Assembly (NCBI GenBank): GCA_963708515.1
Contig: CAVPSX010000012.1
Location: forward strand, 310,001-374,000
DNA: 64,000 bases
Direction of reading: 5' to 3'
From: JAPLJM01 sp963708515
Lineage (GTDB): Bacteria > Desulfobacterota > Syntrophia > Syntrophales > Fen-1087
A program made the translations under genes and the position numbers. Below the pieces are notes generated by a model. The model ran no database searches, was not told where the DNA came from, and worked only from the letters and a program-made list of their open reading frames with translations. Of this stretch, positions 18,321 through 28,560 are shown piece by piece; the stretch's first letter is position 1, and each line of letters opens with the position of its first letter.

Positions 18321-19122
18321 TTACAGCCATCTTTTACGGCGGCGGTAGGATTTAACATCCCGGTAAGATTTAGCAACGCCTGTCGCCGCCATTCCGAGAT
18401 AAAACTCCTTGACGTCCGGGTTCTCGACGAGCTCTTCAGCCCTTCCTTCCATGACGATCTTGCCGTTTTCCATCACATAGGCGTAATGGGCAATCTGCAG
18501 CGCCATCCTCGCGTTCTGCTCGACTAAAATGATTGTAGTCGCCTGTTCCTGATTGATTTTCTTGATGATCTGAAAGATTTCACGGACCACGAGGGGCGCA
18601 AGCCCCAGCGACGGCTCGTCGAGCAGCAGAAGCTGCGGGTGCGCCATGAGTGCCCGTCCCATAACGAGCATCTGCAGTTCCCCGCCGCTGCAATACCCCG
18701 CCAGGGTTTTCCGGCGCGTCAGAAGAGCCGGAAAGTAGTGATAAACCAGTTCCATGTCCTGCCGGTAGGGCTTCCCCCAGCGGGTTGCCGTCCCGACCCT
18801 CAGATTTTCCTCGATGGTCAGATATTTGAAAGGCTGGCGGCCCTCCAGGACCTGGATGATGCCCATGCGCGTGATGGTTTCGGGCGAGTGATTGTGAATG
18901 GGCTGGTCATTGAACAGGATGGTGCCATCGGTGACCTTTCCGTTCTCCGGCTTCAGGAGGCCGGAGATGGCCTTAAGGGTGGTTGTTTTGCCGGCGCCGT
19001 TACTGCCTAACAGGGACACGATGTGCCCTTTTTCCACGTGCAGCGATACGCCTTTGAGCACCTGGATCACGTCGGAGTAAACGACGGAAATATTATTGAT
19101 CTGTAATCATGGTTTCATTCAT
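18321..19122 (-). CDS. livF: Branched-chain amino acid-type ABC transporter ATPase LivF (N-terminal frameshift)
   Basis: Cytoplasmic ATPase of a Liv-type importer. Walker A is GSNGAGKTTTLKA, the signature reads YCSGGELQML and Walker B LLLLDEPSLGLAP. The open frame begins only at a GTG at 19070 (249 residues). The normal LivF N-terminus NNISVVYSDVIQVLKG continues upstream in that frame, then the reading frame of a good start (MNETMIT, 19122) runs into TAA; one indel near 19100 joins them. The C-terminal tail (KSYRDVKSYRRRKRWL) is basic and longer than usual. Last gene of the operon. Confidence 0.85.
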
Positions 19123-19135
19123 GGACGCATTACCT

Positions 19136-20215
19136 TCAATATGAAAATGGCCATAGCCGGAAACTCGAACGCACAATCCGCCAGACTTCCGCCAAACCCC
19201 TTGGCTCGAAAATAATGAACAGCACAATCGCCAGGCCGAAAGTAAATTCGCGCAGCGGCGCCATGTTCAGGCCGGAACTGCTGACGACCCCCATGTTCAT
19301 GAGCAGTTCCGTGAGCCAGCGCAGAATTTCATTGAGTCCGGTGATGAAAATGGCGCCGAAGATGGACCCGGTGATGTTGCCCATGCCGCCGATGATGACC
19401 ATGGCGATATACTCCACGGACAGGCCCAGGGTGAAGGGTTCCGTGGTGATGCTGACGCTGTAATAGGCATAGAGGGCGCCGGCAAAACCGGCATAGAATG
19501 AACTGATGCCAAAGGCCAGAAGCTTGTATCGGAAGATGGGTATGCCCATGCCTTCGGCCGCCCGGTCATTGTCACGGATGGCGATAAAGGCCCTGCCGTA
19601 TTTGGTTCGAATCAGGTTCACGGCGAACCAGGTCATCAGGATGAGGCAGGCAAAGATCATAAAAAAGAAGGCCCGGTCGCCGCTCAATTCCCAGCCCGAA
19701 CAATTGCGGGCTTCGGCAGGATCATGCCCATGGTCCCCTTGGTCAGGCTTTCCCAGCGCAGCAGGATGTATTCGATGATGAACTGGCCGGCCAGCGTGGC
19801 AATGGTCAGATAGAGTCCCTTGAGCCGCACCGAGGGCGTGCCGAAAACCATGCCGACCATGGCCGTGATGACGGCGGCGGCCGGAATGGACAGATAAAAC
19901 GGGAAATTCAGGGTTGTTGCGAGAATGGCCGCTGCATAGGCGCCCACACCGAAAAAGGCGCCGTGGCCCGAGGGAGATCTGTCCGGTAAAGCCGATCAGG
20001 ATGTTCAGCCCGATCACGGCAATCGCAGCAATGCCGATCGTATTGAACACATAGATCATGTAGGGGCTGAAAATCCAGGGAACGATCCCAAAGAGCGCAA
20101 GAATCCCGATGACCAGCCAGAGCCGGCCGAAATCCGTCTCGAAGATGCTCAATTCCTGCGCGTAACGTTCGCGGAAATTGCCGCACGGATGGAATTGCCA
20201 GTTTTTAATCTTCAT
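19136..20215 (-). pseudogene. livM: Liv-type ABC transporter permease LivM (two frameshifts)
   Basis: Inner-membrane permease. The N-terminus (after MKIKNWQFHPCGNFRERY) and residues 190-359 have membrane segments and the LivM pattern GRAFIAIRDNDRAAEGMGI and GGMGNITGSIFGA. Between about 19970 and 19697 the open frame is out of phase: it reads an arginine/histidine-rich nonsense stretch, while another frame encodes GAYAAAILATT and VRLKGLYLTIATLAGQF, the expected LivM core. Restoring phase needs one base removed in a GGG near 19972 and one indel near 19697. Expected about 355 residues. Sequencing error or early decay. Confidence 0.8.
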
Positions 20216-20263
20216 GTGCTTACCTTTTAAGAAGTTTTCAAGGCGTCCCCTTTTGCCGGCTGA

Positions 20264-21144
20264 TCAGACGCGCTCAATTTCCTTCAGGCCGAAGAGGCCA
20301 TAAGGCTTGACCAGCAGGATGACGACCAGGACGATGTAGGGCACCACATCCCGCAGCCCGGGTGAAATATAGCCCCCCGTGAAGGTTTCGAGCAGGCCGA
20401 TGATCAGACCGCCGATAATGGCGCCGCCGATGCTGTCCAGACCGCCCAGGATGACCACGGGAAAAACCTTCAGGCCGATGGCGCTTAAGTCATGGACATT
20501 GATCCCGTTGATAATGCCCAGCACGATGCCGCTCATGCCGGCGACCAGGGCCGCAATCGCCCAGGACAGGGCGAAGACGCGTTTCACATGCACTCCCAGG
20601 GACAGGGCAGCCCGCTGGTTGTCCGCCACGGACCGCATATAGATCCCCTGCGAGGAATACTTGAAAAACAGGCCGAAGAGCAACAGAAAGATCATACCGA
20701 TCACCAGGGTGGCCACATAGACCGGCGCGACATGGACGATTCCCCAGTCGATGCCCAGTGCCTCCGGCAGAAAATCGGGAAAGGTATGGAGATTTCCCCC
20801 CCACACCAAAAGCAGCAGGCCTTTGAACATGGCCGCCAGACCCACGGTGAGCATGATCACGAAGATCAGGGGCTCTCCGATCAGGGGCCGCAGGAAGATG
20901 CGTTCGATCAGGAATCCCAGCGCGAAACAGCCGGCCAGGGTCGGCCAGAAAGGCCACCAGCAGCGGCAGCTTGCGCCCACGTGATGAGCGCCAGAAAGAG
21001 AAATGCCCCGAAGGCCAGCAGTTCCCCGTGGGCGAAATTCAGGACACTGGAGGATTTGAAAATCATGACAAAACCCATCGCCGAAAGTCCGTAGAAAAAG
21101 CCGATGCTGATCCCGTTGACGAGCAGCTGAATAAAGAAATCCAT
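20264..21144 (-). pseudogene. livH: Liv-type ABC transporter permease LivH (frameshift)
   Basis: Inner-membrane permease partner of LivM. The first part (21144 to about 20980) carries LivH features FFYGLSAMGFVMIFKSS and NFAHGELLAFGAFL. The second part (about 20965-20264) continues in another frame with GFLIERIFLRPLIG, MRSVADNQRAALSLG and GGLDSIGGAIIGG. One or two indels between 20945 and 20980 separate them. Reconstructed length about 293 residues, normal for LivH. The gene lies 48 bases before livM and 13 after the ligase. Confidence 0.82.
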
Positions 21145-21157
21145 GACAGCGTTCTCC

Positions 21158-23069
21158 TTACAACGATATTATTTTTACTCTGGTTTCCACCTTGCCGATC
21201 TGACCGTCCCGGTACTGAACCTTTGCTTTCACATCAACTTCCGCCTGATCCCGGTACATGGATTCAATCAGTTTGAGGTAAAGTCCATAGACGAAACGAC
21301 GGCGCACCTTGCCTGTCCGGGTCAGCTCCTCATCGTCGGCATCCAGCAGCTTGTACAGCAGAAAGAATTTCCTGATCTTCATCACGGCGGGCAACTGCTC
21401 GTTGACCTTTCTGACTTCACCTGTAATCAGCTCCGCCACAGCCGGTCTGCTGGGAAAGATCCATGTAGGTCGTATAGGGAATCATGCGCTCCTCCGCCCA
21501 GATCCCAACATTGCCGAAATCAATATTCACCATGAGTGTGATATAGGGCCGCCCTTCCCCGAAGACAACGGCCTCCTTGATATACGGACTGAATTTCAAA
21601 CGGGTTTCAATAAAATCGGGTGAAAAGGCGTCCCCGCTCTTGTTACGGATGATCTCCTCCTTGCGGCCGATGATGAGCAGGTGTCCATCCTTGTCGATGT
21701 AGCCGGCGTCGCCGGTTCTCAGCCATCCCTCCTGAAAGGCGGCTTCCGTTGCCTGGAAGTCCTGATAATAACCGCTGAAATACCGAGACGCTGCGAACAA
21801 GGACTTCCTGATCGTCAGAAATGCGAACCTGAACGCCCGGAACGGGTTTTCCGACCGTCTCCAGCTTGACCTGGTCATCCGGTTGAATCTGAAAAATGCC
21901 GCCCGCCTCTGTCAGACCGTAGCATTGCTTGAGGTTCAGACCGATGGTTCGAAAGAAGCCGATGACATCGGGGCTGATGGGATGCCCGCCCGTAAAGGCA
22001 CTGCGCAGGTTCGCACAGCCGATGCGGTCCAGAAGGGGGCGATAAACCGCCCATGCGGCCATATGGTGCAGGATGCTGAGAACCAATGGAATTGAGTTGT
22101 TCCGGAATGCGTGCACGGCTGTCATTTTCCCGATCTTTTCGCCCAGGTCAAAGCATTTTCTTTTGAGTAGGCCGGCATCGGACATCTTCACCCGGATCCG
22201 TGAAGCAAGATCTTCCCAGAACCGCGACGCACTGATCAAAAGCGACGGGCCGATGTCGCGGAAATCCTCCAGTACGGTTTCCTGGGTCTCCGGAAAATTC
22301 ATTGTCATGCCTCCGACAAGCGCGACGCCCACGCCCCACATCTGGTCGACAATCCAGGCCGGCGGAGACATGGAAATCCAGTTTTCACCGGGCTTGATCT
22401 TCATGGCCTCGACCCAGCCGGCTGCGATGGCCGTCAGGTTGCGATGAGACAGCATGGCCAGTTTCGGCATCCCGGTCGTCCCCGAAGTCAAAATCATAAG
22501 TGCGCAGTCATCCCGGTTTCCCTTGTACAGTTCAGCGGTAAAGCGATCCGGATATTCCCGGTCAAAGAGCCTCTCCCATGCGGACCAGTTCCTGGAAACT
22601 CAGAAGCCAGGGATTGTTTGCGTAGGTTCTCATGCAGGTGGGGTCGATATAAATGACGCGGCGGACATGGGGCAATTTATGCCTGGAGTCGAGAAGCTTA
22701 TCGACCTGCTCCTGGTCCTGTACCACGACAAAGGCGGCCTGAACCCGGTTCAGAGCCAGACAGAGCTCGTCACTGACGGAAGAGGTAAACAGATTCAGGC
22801 TCACCGCGCCGACAGCCTGGGCGCCCAGCTCGCCAAACAGCCATTCGGGATGATTGTTCGCAATGATTCCGACCGCGTCGCCGCGCTTGAGGCCCAGCGC
22901 AAGCAATCCGGCGCCGACTTGCCGCATGTATCGAAAATAGTCCGGCCAGGAGTAGGTTTGCCAGATGCCCAGGGCCTTTTCACGGATGGCGATCGCGCCG
23001 GAACCGAGATGCTTCGGCTTGAAAGGCCACAATCTGGGGCAGTGTCTTTTCGGTGATCGCTGCTGTCAT
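21158..23069 (-). pseudogene. AMP-forming acyl-CoA ligase of the Liv operon (four frameshifts)
   Basis: Long-chain-type acyl-CoA synthetase (AMP-binding), activating a carboxylic acid with ATP and CoA. The AMP-binding motif is MILTSGTTGMPKLAM and the C-terminal hinge is WLRTGDAGYIDKDGHL. The start ATG 23069 gives MTAAITEKTLPQI. The sequence changes frame near 23013, 22556, 21790 and 21440, yet each piece continues the same family. Reconstructed length is about 637 residues. Placed between livG and livH, as in many Deltaproteobacteria and other bacteria where Liv-type importers work with acyl-CoA ligases; the transported substrate may then be an organic or aromatic acid rather than an amino acid. 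Confidence 0.82.
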
Positions 23070-23080
23070 ATACGACTTTT

Positions 23081-23910
23081 CTAAAGGGTTTCTGAATCGC
23101 CCAGATAGGCCTTGATGACCTCCGGGTGGTTGCGGACATACTCCGGGCCGCCCTCTGCGAGCTTTTCCCCGAAATTCAGGACCATAATGCGCTTTGAGAT
23201 GCTCATGACGATGGACATGTCGTGTTCCACGAGGATCATGGTCTGTCCCCAGGATTCGTTCAATTCGACAAGGAAGCGGACCATGTCTTCCTTCTCTTCA
23301 AGGTTCATCCCGGCAAAGGGTTCGTCCAGCACCAGCAGTTTCGGCTCCAGCGCCAGGGCGCGGCCGAGCTCCACGCGCTTCATGAGGCCATAGGGCAGAG
23401 ATCCCACGTTTTTTTTCCGGATGGCCTGCATTTCGAGAAAATCGATCACCTCCTCAAGAATCTCGCGATGGCGGATTTCCTCCTTGCGGACAGAAGGCGA
23501 AAAGAACGCCGCCGATCCCAGGCGGTAGCGGCAATGGATATGGCGCGCCAGCAGCATGTTGGACAAGACGGTCATGCCGGGGAATAATTCGATATTCTGA
23601 AACGTCCGACCGATGCCGAGCCCGACAAGATCGTGCGGCGGCAAGATGCGTAATATCCCGGCCGTTGAAACGGATACGACCCGCCTGCGGCCGGTAAAAC
23701 CCGGTCAGGCAGTTCAGCAGGCTGGTCTTGCCGGCGCCGTTCGGCCCGATGACGGCAAACAGCTCGCCGGTATTTACCGTCAGATCGACCTGATTGAGGG
23801 CCTTGACGCCGCCGAAATGCAGGTGACAGGTCCGTCACCTCCAGACCGGCGACGGCATCCTCACTGCTCCGGTTACGAAAAATCCCTGGTTGGCCGCGTA
23901 ATGATTTCAT
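23081..23910 (-). pseudogene. livG: Liv-type ABC transporter ATPase LivG (two frameshifts)
   Basis: Second ATPase of the importer. The C-terminal two thirds are open from 23644 (GLGIGRTFQNIELFPGM, LVLDEPFAGMNLEEKEDM, H-loop ILVEHDM). The N-terminal third carries FAVIGPNGAGKTSLLN, the Walker A, in another frame, and the first residues LEVTDLS in a third. Indels near 23825 and 23647 restore a protein of about 276 residues. The signature region is SLPYGLMKRVELGRALA, with a lysine-rich variation of the usual LSYGxQRR. The start 23910 follows the binding-protein stop by five bases. Confidence 0.82.
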
Positions 23911-23915
23911 ATCCC

Positions 23916-25126
23916 TTACTTACTGAGCTTGATTTTTTCCTTGCCGGGCGCATAGAAGTTCGTCAGGGGAACATACGTCCCGTCCTCCCGGACCTGTACC
24001 ATCCGGGCCTTGAAAGAGGCGCCATGATCCGTTTGTGTGTAAGTGATGTCCGGAACAAGACCATCAAATTTCTCGCCGCGGAAGGATTCCATCGCCTTGT
24101 TGATGGTTTCCGGGTTGATCAGCTTTGAAGCTTCATTGGCTCGGATGAACGCCCGCTCCATGATCATGCCGACCACGACGCCCTCCCAGTAGGCGGCGTC
24201 AAAGCGGTCAACACTCTTGTAGCGCCTCATGAGTTCATCCATGAGCTTCATGCCCGGCTGTCTTGTCCGACGGCAGTCCGCCCGGAAACTGCATTTTGAG
24301 GCGGTCACGGATGAGCCCTTTCCCCATCTTGAAGAAGTCCGGATCCGTGGAGGTCCAGGTTCCGAGAAACTGCGGATTGTAGTTGATCCGGTCGGCGCTC
24401 TTGAAAGCCGTGATGATGGCTGACGGCAGCATCTGCATGAAGACATACTCGGCGCCCTTCTGTTTGAGGCGCAGCAGCTCCGTCGTCAGATCCACGGTTT
24501 TTGGCGGAAATTCTTCGATGGCGACGATATCGACCTGCTTGCCGGCGGCGTACTCCTGCGTCGGCTGATGGATGGACCGTCCATAGGCGTTGTTGTAGGT
24601 CAGAAGACCGATTTTCGGCGGCTCCTTTCCCTTGTGAATCGTGAGGATATAGTCGATGACCGCATAGCAGTCCATGCGGTAGCTGCCGAACGGCAGGTAC
24701 ATGTAGTCAATGGGCGCCTCGAGAATCTCCCAGCTCGTCGAATAATTGATGGTCGGAATCTTGTACTGCTGGATGATGGGCTTGGCCGCAAGGCCCTCTC
24801 CGGCGCCCCAGGTGGCGATCATGTCCACCTTGTCCTGAACGGCAAATTTCCGGACCGCGGCGACCGCTTCTGGAACCTTGTAGCCCGTGTCCACAAGGAG
24901 CATCTCGATCGGGCCGGCCGGCGACGCCGCCCTTGACCTCATTGACATAGCGGAAATAATCCTGCTGTCCCCTGGCGTGATACTGCCCCCAAGTGGACGC
25001 CGGACCGGTCAGGTTGATCGCCGCACCCACCTTGATCGCTGCGGCCTCCGCGCGGGTGGCCTGCCCCGGCAGGGCAACGCCTGCGACAACCGTCAAAACA
25101 ACCAGCCATTTGAGAATTCGCTTCAT
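23916..25126 (-). pseudogene. Liv-type periplasmic substrate-binding protein (two frameshifts)
   Basis: Type 1 periplasmic binding protein, first gene of the transporter operon. It starts MKRILKWLVVLTVVAG with a Sec signal peptide ending near QATRAEA, then IKVGAAINLTGPAS, the LivK-type opening. Frames switch near 24925 (extra base in a GGCCGGCCC run) and near 24265 (extra G in CCGGGC). The middle piece has TWGAGEGLAAKPI and EFPPKTVDLTTELLRLK; the last ends FYAPGKEKIKLSK. Reconstructed length about 403 residues. The start has AAGGAGG. Ligand class not determinable; the neighbouring ligase suggests a carboxylic acid. Confidence 0.82.
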
Positions 25127-25150
25127 TTTTCCTTCCTCCTTACTATCAAC

Positions 25151-25181
25151 AAAAAAAGGCCATGGAATCTTTTCCACGGCC
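25151..25181 (-). terminator. Rho-independent terminator T2 just upstream of the Liv operon
   Basis: On the minus strand GGCCGTGGAA (25172-25181) pairs with TTCCATGGCC (25158-25167) over ten positions including a G-U pair, with tetraloop AAGA and then seven T residues (25151-25157). The G-U pair would be a mismatch on the plus strand, so the structure is built for minus-strand RNA. It ends only 24 bases before the substrate-binding protein ATG. Confidence 0.85.
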
Positions 25182-25188
25182 TAAAGAT

Positions 25189-25226
25189 AAAAAAAGCCGC
25201 GGGCAGTCAAGAGGTCTGCCCACGGC
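25189..25226 (-). terminator. Rho-independent terminator T1 between sigma-54 regulator and Liv operon
   Basis: On the minus strand GCCGTGGGCAG (25216-25226) pairs with CTGCCCGCGGC (25196-25206) as an 11-bp helix with one U-G pair, followed by seven T residues (25189-25195). It can terminate the sensor/regulator operon that ends at 25393, or act with T2 and the upstream element as an attenuator. Confidence 0.85.
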
Positions 25227-25265
25227 CTATGTCTCATGCACAATCATGAGCGCGGCAGGCAGACC
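25213..25265 (-). promoter_or_regulatory. Candidate antiterminator helix overlapping T1
   Basis: On the minus strand GGTCTGCC (25258-25265) is the exact complement of GGCAGACC (25213-25220). The second segment also supplies part of the left arm of terminator T1, so the two helices cannot form together. Between them a perfect six-base hairpin, CTCATG (25245-25250) with CATGAG (25233-25238), closes the inner part. The layout is that of a leader with alternative folds, such as a riboswitch or protein-bound attenuator. No known aptamer class was recognised. Confidence 0.5.
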
Positions 25266-25392
25266 CCGCTAAAAAAGCTGAAAAAAGCAAAAAACTGAAA
25301 TGCCCTGCGACCCATGCTGCTTATATTTCCCATATCCTGCACCTGTTCTTAAGCATGATCCTATAAAGGCGAGAAACAATAATGTCAAGAAA

Positions 25393-26742
25393 TTATTTTC
25401 CCGGTTGCTCTTCAAGTCCGAGCTTTTCAATCCGGTAGCGCAACGAATCGAACGTAATATGAAGAAGTTCCGCTGCCTTCGTTTTTGAGCCCCCGGATTT
25501 TTCCATAGCCCTTGCGATTAACTGTCTTTCATAGTCGGCCAGAAGGCTGTTCAATTGAATGCCCTGCTCGGGGATGTAAAAATCCTGAAGGATGAGGTTC
25601 TCCGGCAGAATGATATTGGATGTTTCCAGCGCGACGCTGCGTTCAATAATGTTTTCCAGTTCCCGGATATTGCCGGGGAACTGATATTCCATCAGCAGCT
25701 CCAGGGCATACAGGGAAATATTTCTTATTTCCTTGTTGAATTCTCTGGAATATTTTTCAATGAAATGTTTTGCCAGAACGGGAATATCGTCCTTTCGCTC
25801 CCGCAGAGGCGGCAGATGGATGGGGATGACGTTGAGGCGATAGTAAAGATCTTCCCGGAAGGATCCGTCCTTGACTTTTTCTGCCAGATTCTGGTTTGTG
25901 GCAGAAATGATCCGGACATCGACTTTGATATCCTCCGAGCCCCCGATTCGCCGGAAGGTTTTTTCCTGAACGACTCTTAAAAGCTTTACTTGAAGAACAG
26001 GCGGCAACTCACCTATTTCATCGAGAAATATTGTTCCATTATTGGCCATCTCAAAGAGACCTTGCTTGTTGGCGTGGGCGCCTGTAAAGGAACCTTTCAT
26101 ATAGCCGAACAATTCGGACTCCAGCAGGGTTTCCGGGATGCCGCCGCAGTTAATCGTAATGAAAGGCATCTCTGCCCTAGGGCTGTTTTCATGAATGGCC
26201 CTTGCCACCAACTCCTTGCCTGTACCGCTTTCCCCCAGGATCAATATGTTGGCGGATGTTATGGCAACCTTGTTGATCAGCGCGTAGACCTTGAGTATTT
26301 CCTTGCTGCTGCCGATCATGCGGCCAAAGCTCACGGCGCCTTCGACTTCCCGAATGAACTGGGCATCTTCCTTCATAACGCCCTTCTTGGTTAACGCCTG
26401 CTGAATCAAAACCTTCAGATCATCGATATCGAAATTCTTTTCGATGTAATCGTAGGCGCCTTCTTTCATGGCGGATACGGCGGTTTCCCCGGATGCGAAA
26501 GCCGTCATAAGAATTACCAGTGATTCCGGGCAGATATCGCGACTACGTTTGAGAAACTCGATGCCGTCGATTTTGGGCATCTTGAGATCTGTGAGAATCA
26601 GATCGAATTTCTTTTTTTTACAAAGGTGCAGGGCTTTTTCCGCATTTTCCGCACAGGTTACCTTGTAGCCCTCGCGATTGAGCATGATCTCAAGAAACTC
26701 TCTCATTCCCTTGTCGTCGTCGAGGACAAGAATGCTTGCCAT
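25393..26742 (-). CDS. Sigma-54-dependent response regulator (NtrC/PilR-like)
   Basis: A 449-residue regulator: receiver domain at residues 1-120 with LVLDDD and phosphoacceptor in LILTDLKMP, AAA+ domain at about 140-375 with Walker A GESGTGKE, the sigma-54 contact loop as GSFTGA, and Walker B GTIFLDEIGE, then a Fis-type helix-turn-helix (SKTKAAELLHITFDSLRYRI). The ATG at 26742 sits behind AAGGAGG; a GTG two codons upstream is also possible. It follows the membrane sensor kinase by 12 bases. The pair resembles PilS/PilR, which activate pilin genes, but no pilA is in the window. Confidence 0.88.
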   Translation of the reverse strand: MASILVLDDDKGMREFLEIMLNREGYKVTCAENAEKALHLCKKKKFDLILTDLKMPKIDGIEFLKRSRDICPESLVILMTAFASGETAVSAMKEGAYDYIEKNFDIDDLKVLIQQALTKKGVMKEDAQFIREVEGAVSFGRMIGSSKEILKVYALINKVAITSANILILGESGTGKELVARAIHENSPRAEMPFITINCGGIPETLLESELFGYMKGSFTGAHANKQGLFEMANNGTIFLDEIGELPPVLQVKLLRVVQEKTFRRIGGSEDIKVDVRIISATNQNLAEKVKDGSFREDLYYRLNVIPIHLPPLRERKDDIPVLAKHFIEKYSREFNKEIRNISLYALELLMEYQFPGNIRELENIIERSVALETSNIILPENLILQDFYIPEQGIQLNSLLADYERQLIARAMEKSGGSKTKAAELLHITFDSLRYRIEKLGLEEQPGK

Positions 26743-26754
26743 TTTCACCTCCTT

Positions 26755-28413
26755 TTAGATATTGCAGGGCAATCTGACGATAAATGTCGTGCCTCGACCC
26801 GGAACGCTGTCAACCGTGATGGTCCCCTTATAACCATCGACAATCCGGTTGACAATCGCCAGACCAAGCCCCGTTCCCTTTTCCTTGGTCGTAAAGAACG
26901 GTTCAAATATCTTGCTTAAATCGGTTTCAGCGATCCCTGGTCCATTGTCGGTGATCTCGAATTCCAGGGCCGGAATCGATTCTTTCAGCAACGCCGGACG
27001 TGCGGCGATGGTCACACTGCCGCCGTTGGGCATGGCCTGGATCGCATTCATCACAAAATTCCAGACCAACTGCCTGATCTCGGCTTTACTGGCGAAGATT
27101 TCCAGGCGACTTGTCGGGGATTTCACAATTTCGATCTGATCCCGCCAGTCCGGGACATACCTGGCAGCGTCAAGAACGTCATCAATAATCTCATCGACTT
27201 GAAATGCTTCATGCATTCCGGGCGTCGGCCTGGACAGGAGCAGAAAATCCTTCATGAAGTTTTCCAGCTGATCTTTACCTCGCAGGATGATCTGCATCAG
27301 GCGCTCATCCGACAGGCTCACGTGAAGCCCCTGGCGCAGCATCTGAATGGAGCCGCTGATGGATGCCAGCGGATTTCTCATTTCATGAGCAAGACCGGCA
27401 GCCATTTCGCCGATAAAGGCAAGCCGCCTGCTCATTTCGAGATGGCGTTCCATTTCCTTGATCTCGGTCAAGTCCTGAAAAACCAGAATGTCGCCAATCC
27501 TCGCTCCCTGGCTTTCTTTCAGGAAGGAGACGGAACAACCCAGCACAATAGGCGCCCCGGATTTGCTTCGCAGCGTCATTTCAACACGGTTTTTCCGGGA
27601 GTCCGAAGCGGAGGCGCGGTTTAATTTTTCACGCAGTTCTCCATATTTCGGAAAATAATCTACAATATTAAGATCTTCGACGTCTGAGGACGCATAACCC
27701 GTGATTTCTTCAGCTGCCCGGTTAAAAGACTTGATGCGGCCTATAAGATCGACGGTCACAATGCCGGTATCGATGGATTCGATAATACTGCGATGCAGCA
27801 GATCGAGCTGATCGAAAGCGGTGACCTTTTCCTCCAGCAACGTCCTCGTTTTTCTTTCCCGTTCAACGACAAAACTCGCGAGGATCGCCACCAGGTAAAA
27901 TGAAAGGATGTAGATAATGATTTTCGAAAAGACATAGCCCGCGGTAAAAGATGCACTCTGTAGCGTCGCATAGTGTGGAATCATGACCTTATAATATTCA
28001 AGGTCCAGCAGCCCCCCGTAAAAAATGCCACACACCGAGGCGATAATCAATCCGCCCCGGCGGCCCAAAAAAATAACAGAGTAGATGATGACGATGGTGT
28101 AGAAAACCGCGTAAATGCTCTGGATCCCCCCGGTGGCGTATACCAGACCCGTAATCAGGAGCACATCGCAGGTCGCCTGAAGATAGAGATTGATTTTCAG
28201 GTTTTGTGTGAAATGTAAAAAAATATAATAAATGGCTGAAAGAATGTAAGCGGCAATAACGATAACGTAGAACGAATACAGCGATATTTCCGGTAAGAAC
28301 TCTTCGCCCTTGAATTCCACAAACGTGGCAATGCCAAGCAGAAGCGTGACAATCGCGACTCTGGATAACATCAATTGACGAATGCGAATATTCGTATTTT
28401 CATCCTGAATCAT
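26755..28413 (-). CDS. Membrane sensor histidine kinase (PilS-like)
   Basis: A 552-residue kinase starting MIQDENTNIRIRQLML (28413); an earlier in-frame start would overlap comEC and is unlikely. About five or six hydrophobic segments fill residues 15-190, as in PilS. A PAS domain follows (SIIESIDTGIVTVDLIGRIKSF), then the H-box IGEMAAGLAHEMRNPLASI with the phosphoacceptor histidine, and a HATPase domain with NFVMNAIQAMPNGGS, DNGPGIAE and GTGLGLAIV. It phosphorylates the downstream regulator. The stimulus is unknown. Confidence 0.87.
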   Translation of the reverse strand: MIQDENTNIRIRQLMLSRVAIVTLLLGIATFVEFKGEEFLPEISLYSFYVIVIAAYILSAIYYIFLHFTQNLKINLYLQATCDVLLITGLVYATGGIQSIYAVFYTIVIIYSVIFLGRRGGLIIASVCGIFYGGLLDLEYYKVMIPHYATLQSASFTAGYVFSKIIIYILSFYLVAILASFVVERERKTRTLLEEKVTAFDQLDLLHRSIIESIDTGIVTVDLIGRIKSFNRAAEEITGYASSDVEDLNIVDYFPKYGELREKLNRASASDSRKNRVEMTLRSKSGAPIVLGCSVSFLKESQGARIGDILVFQDLTEIKEMERHLEMSRRLAFIGEMAAGLAHEMRNPLASISGSIQMLRQGLHVSLSDERLMQIILRGKDQLENFMKDFLLLSRPTPGMHEAFQVDEIIDDVLDAARYVPDWRDQIEIVKSPTSRLEIFASKAEIRQLVWNFVMNAIQAMPNGGSVTIAARPALLKESIPALEFEITDNGPGIAETDLSKIFEPFFTTKEKGTGLGLAIVNRIVDGYKGTITVDSVPGRGTTFIVRLPCNI

Positions 28414-28560
28414 GTGAAGTCCTAAAATGTTATTCCCATCCTGAAACCTTCGAAAGTCCCTTTTGCAACGCTTTCGTTCTTTTTGTAAGGGCATCTTCTC
28501 CCTGGCTATGCTATATAATAGTTTATAAAAATATTTCAACAAATTAAGACGACATCGCCG

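Noticed and set aside
25230..25250. Six-codon open frame MIVHET inside the candidate attenuator, considered as a leader peptide
   Set aside because: No ribosome-binding site, and too few Ile/Val/Leu codons to act as a branched-chain amino acid attenuator.
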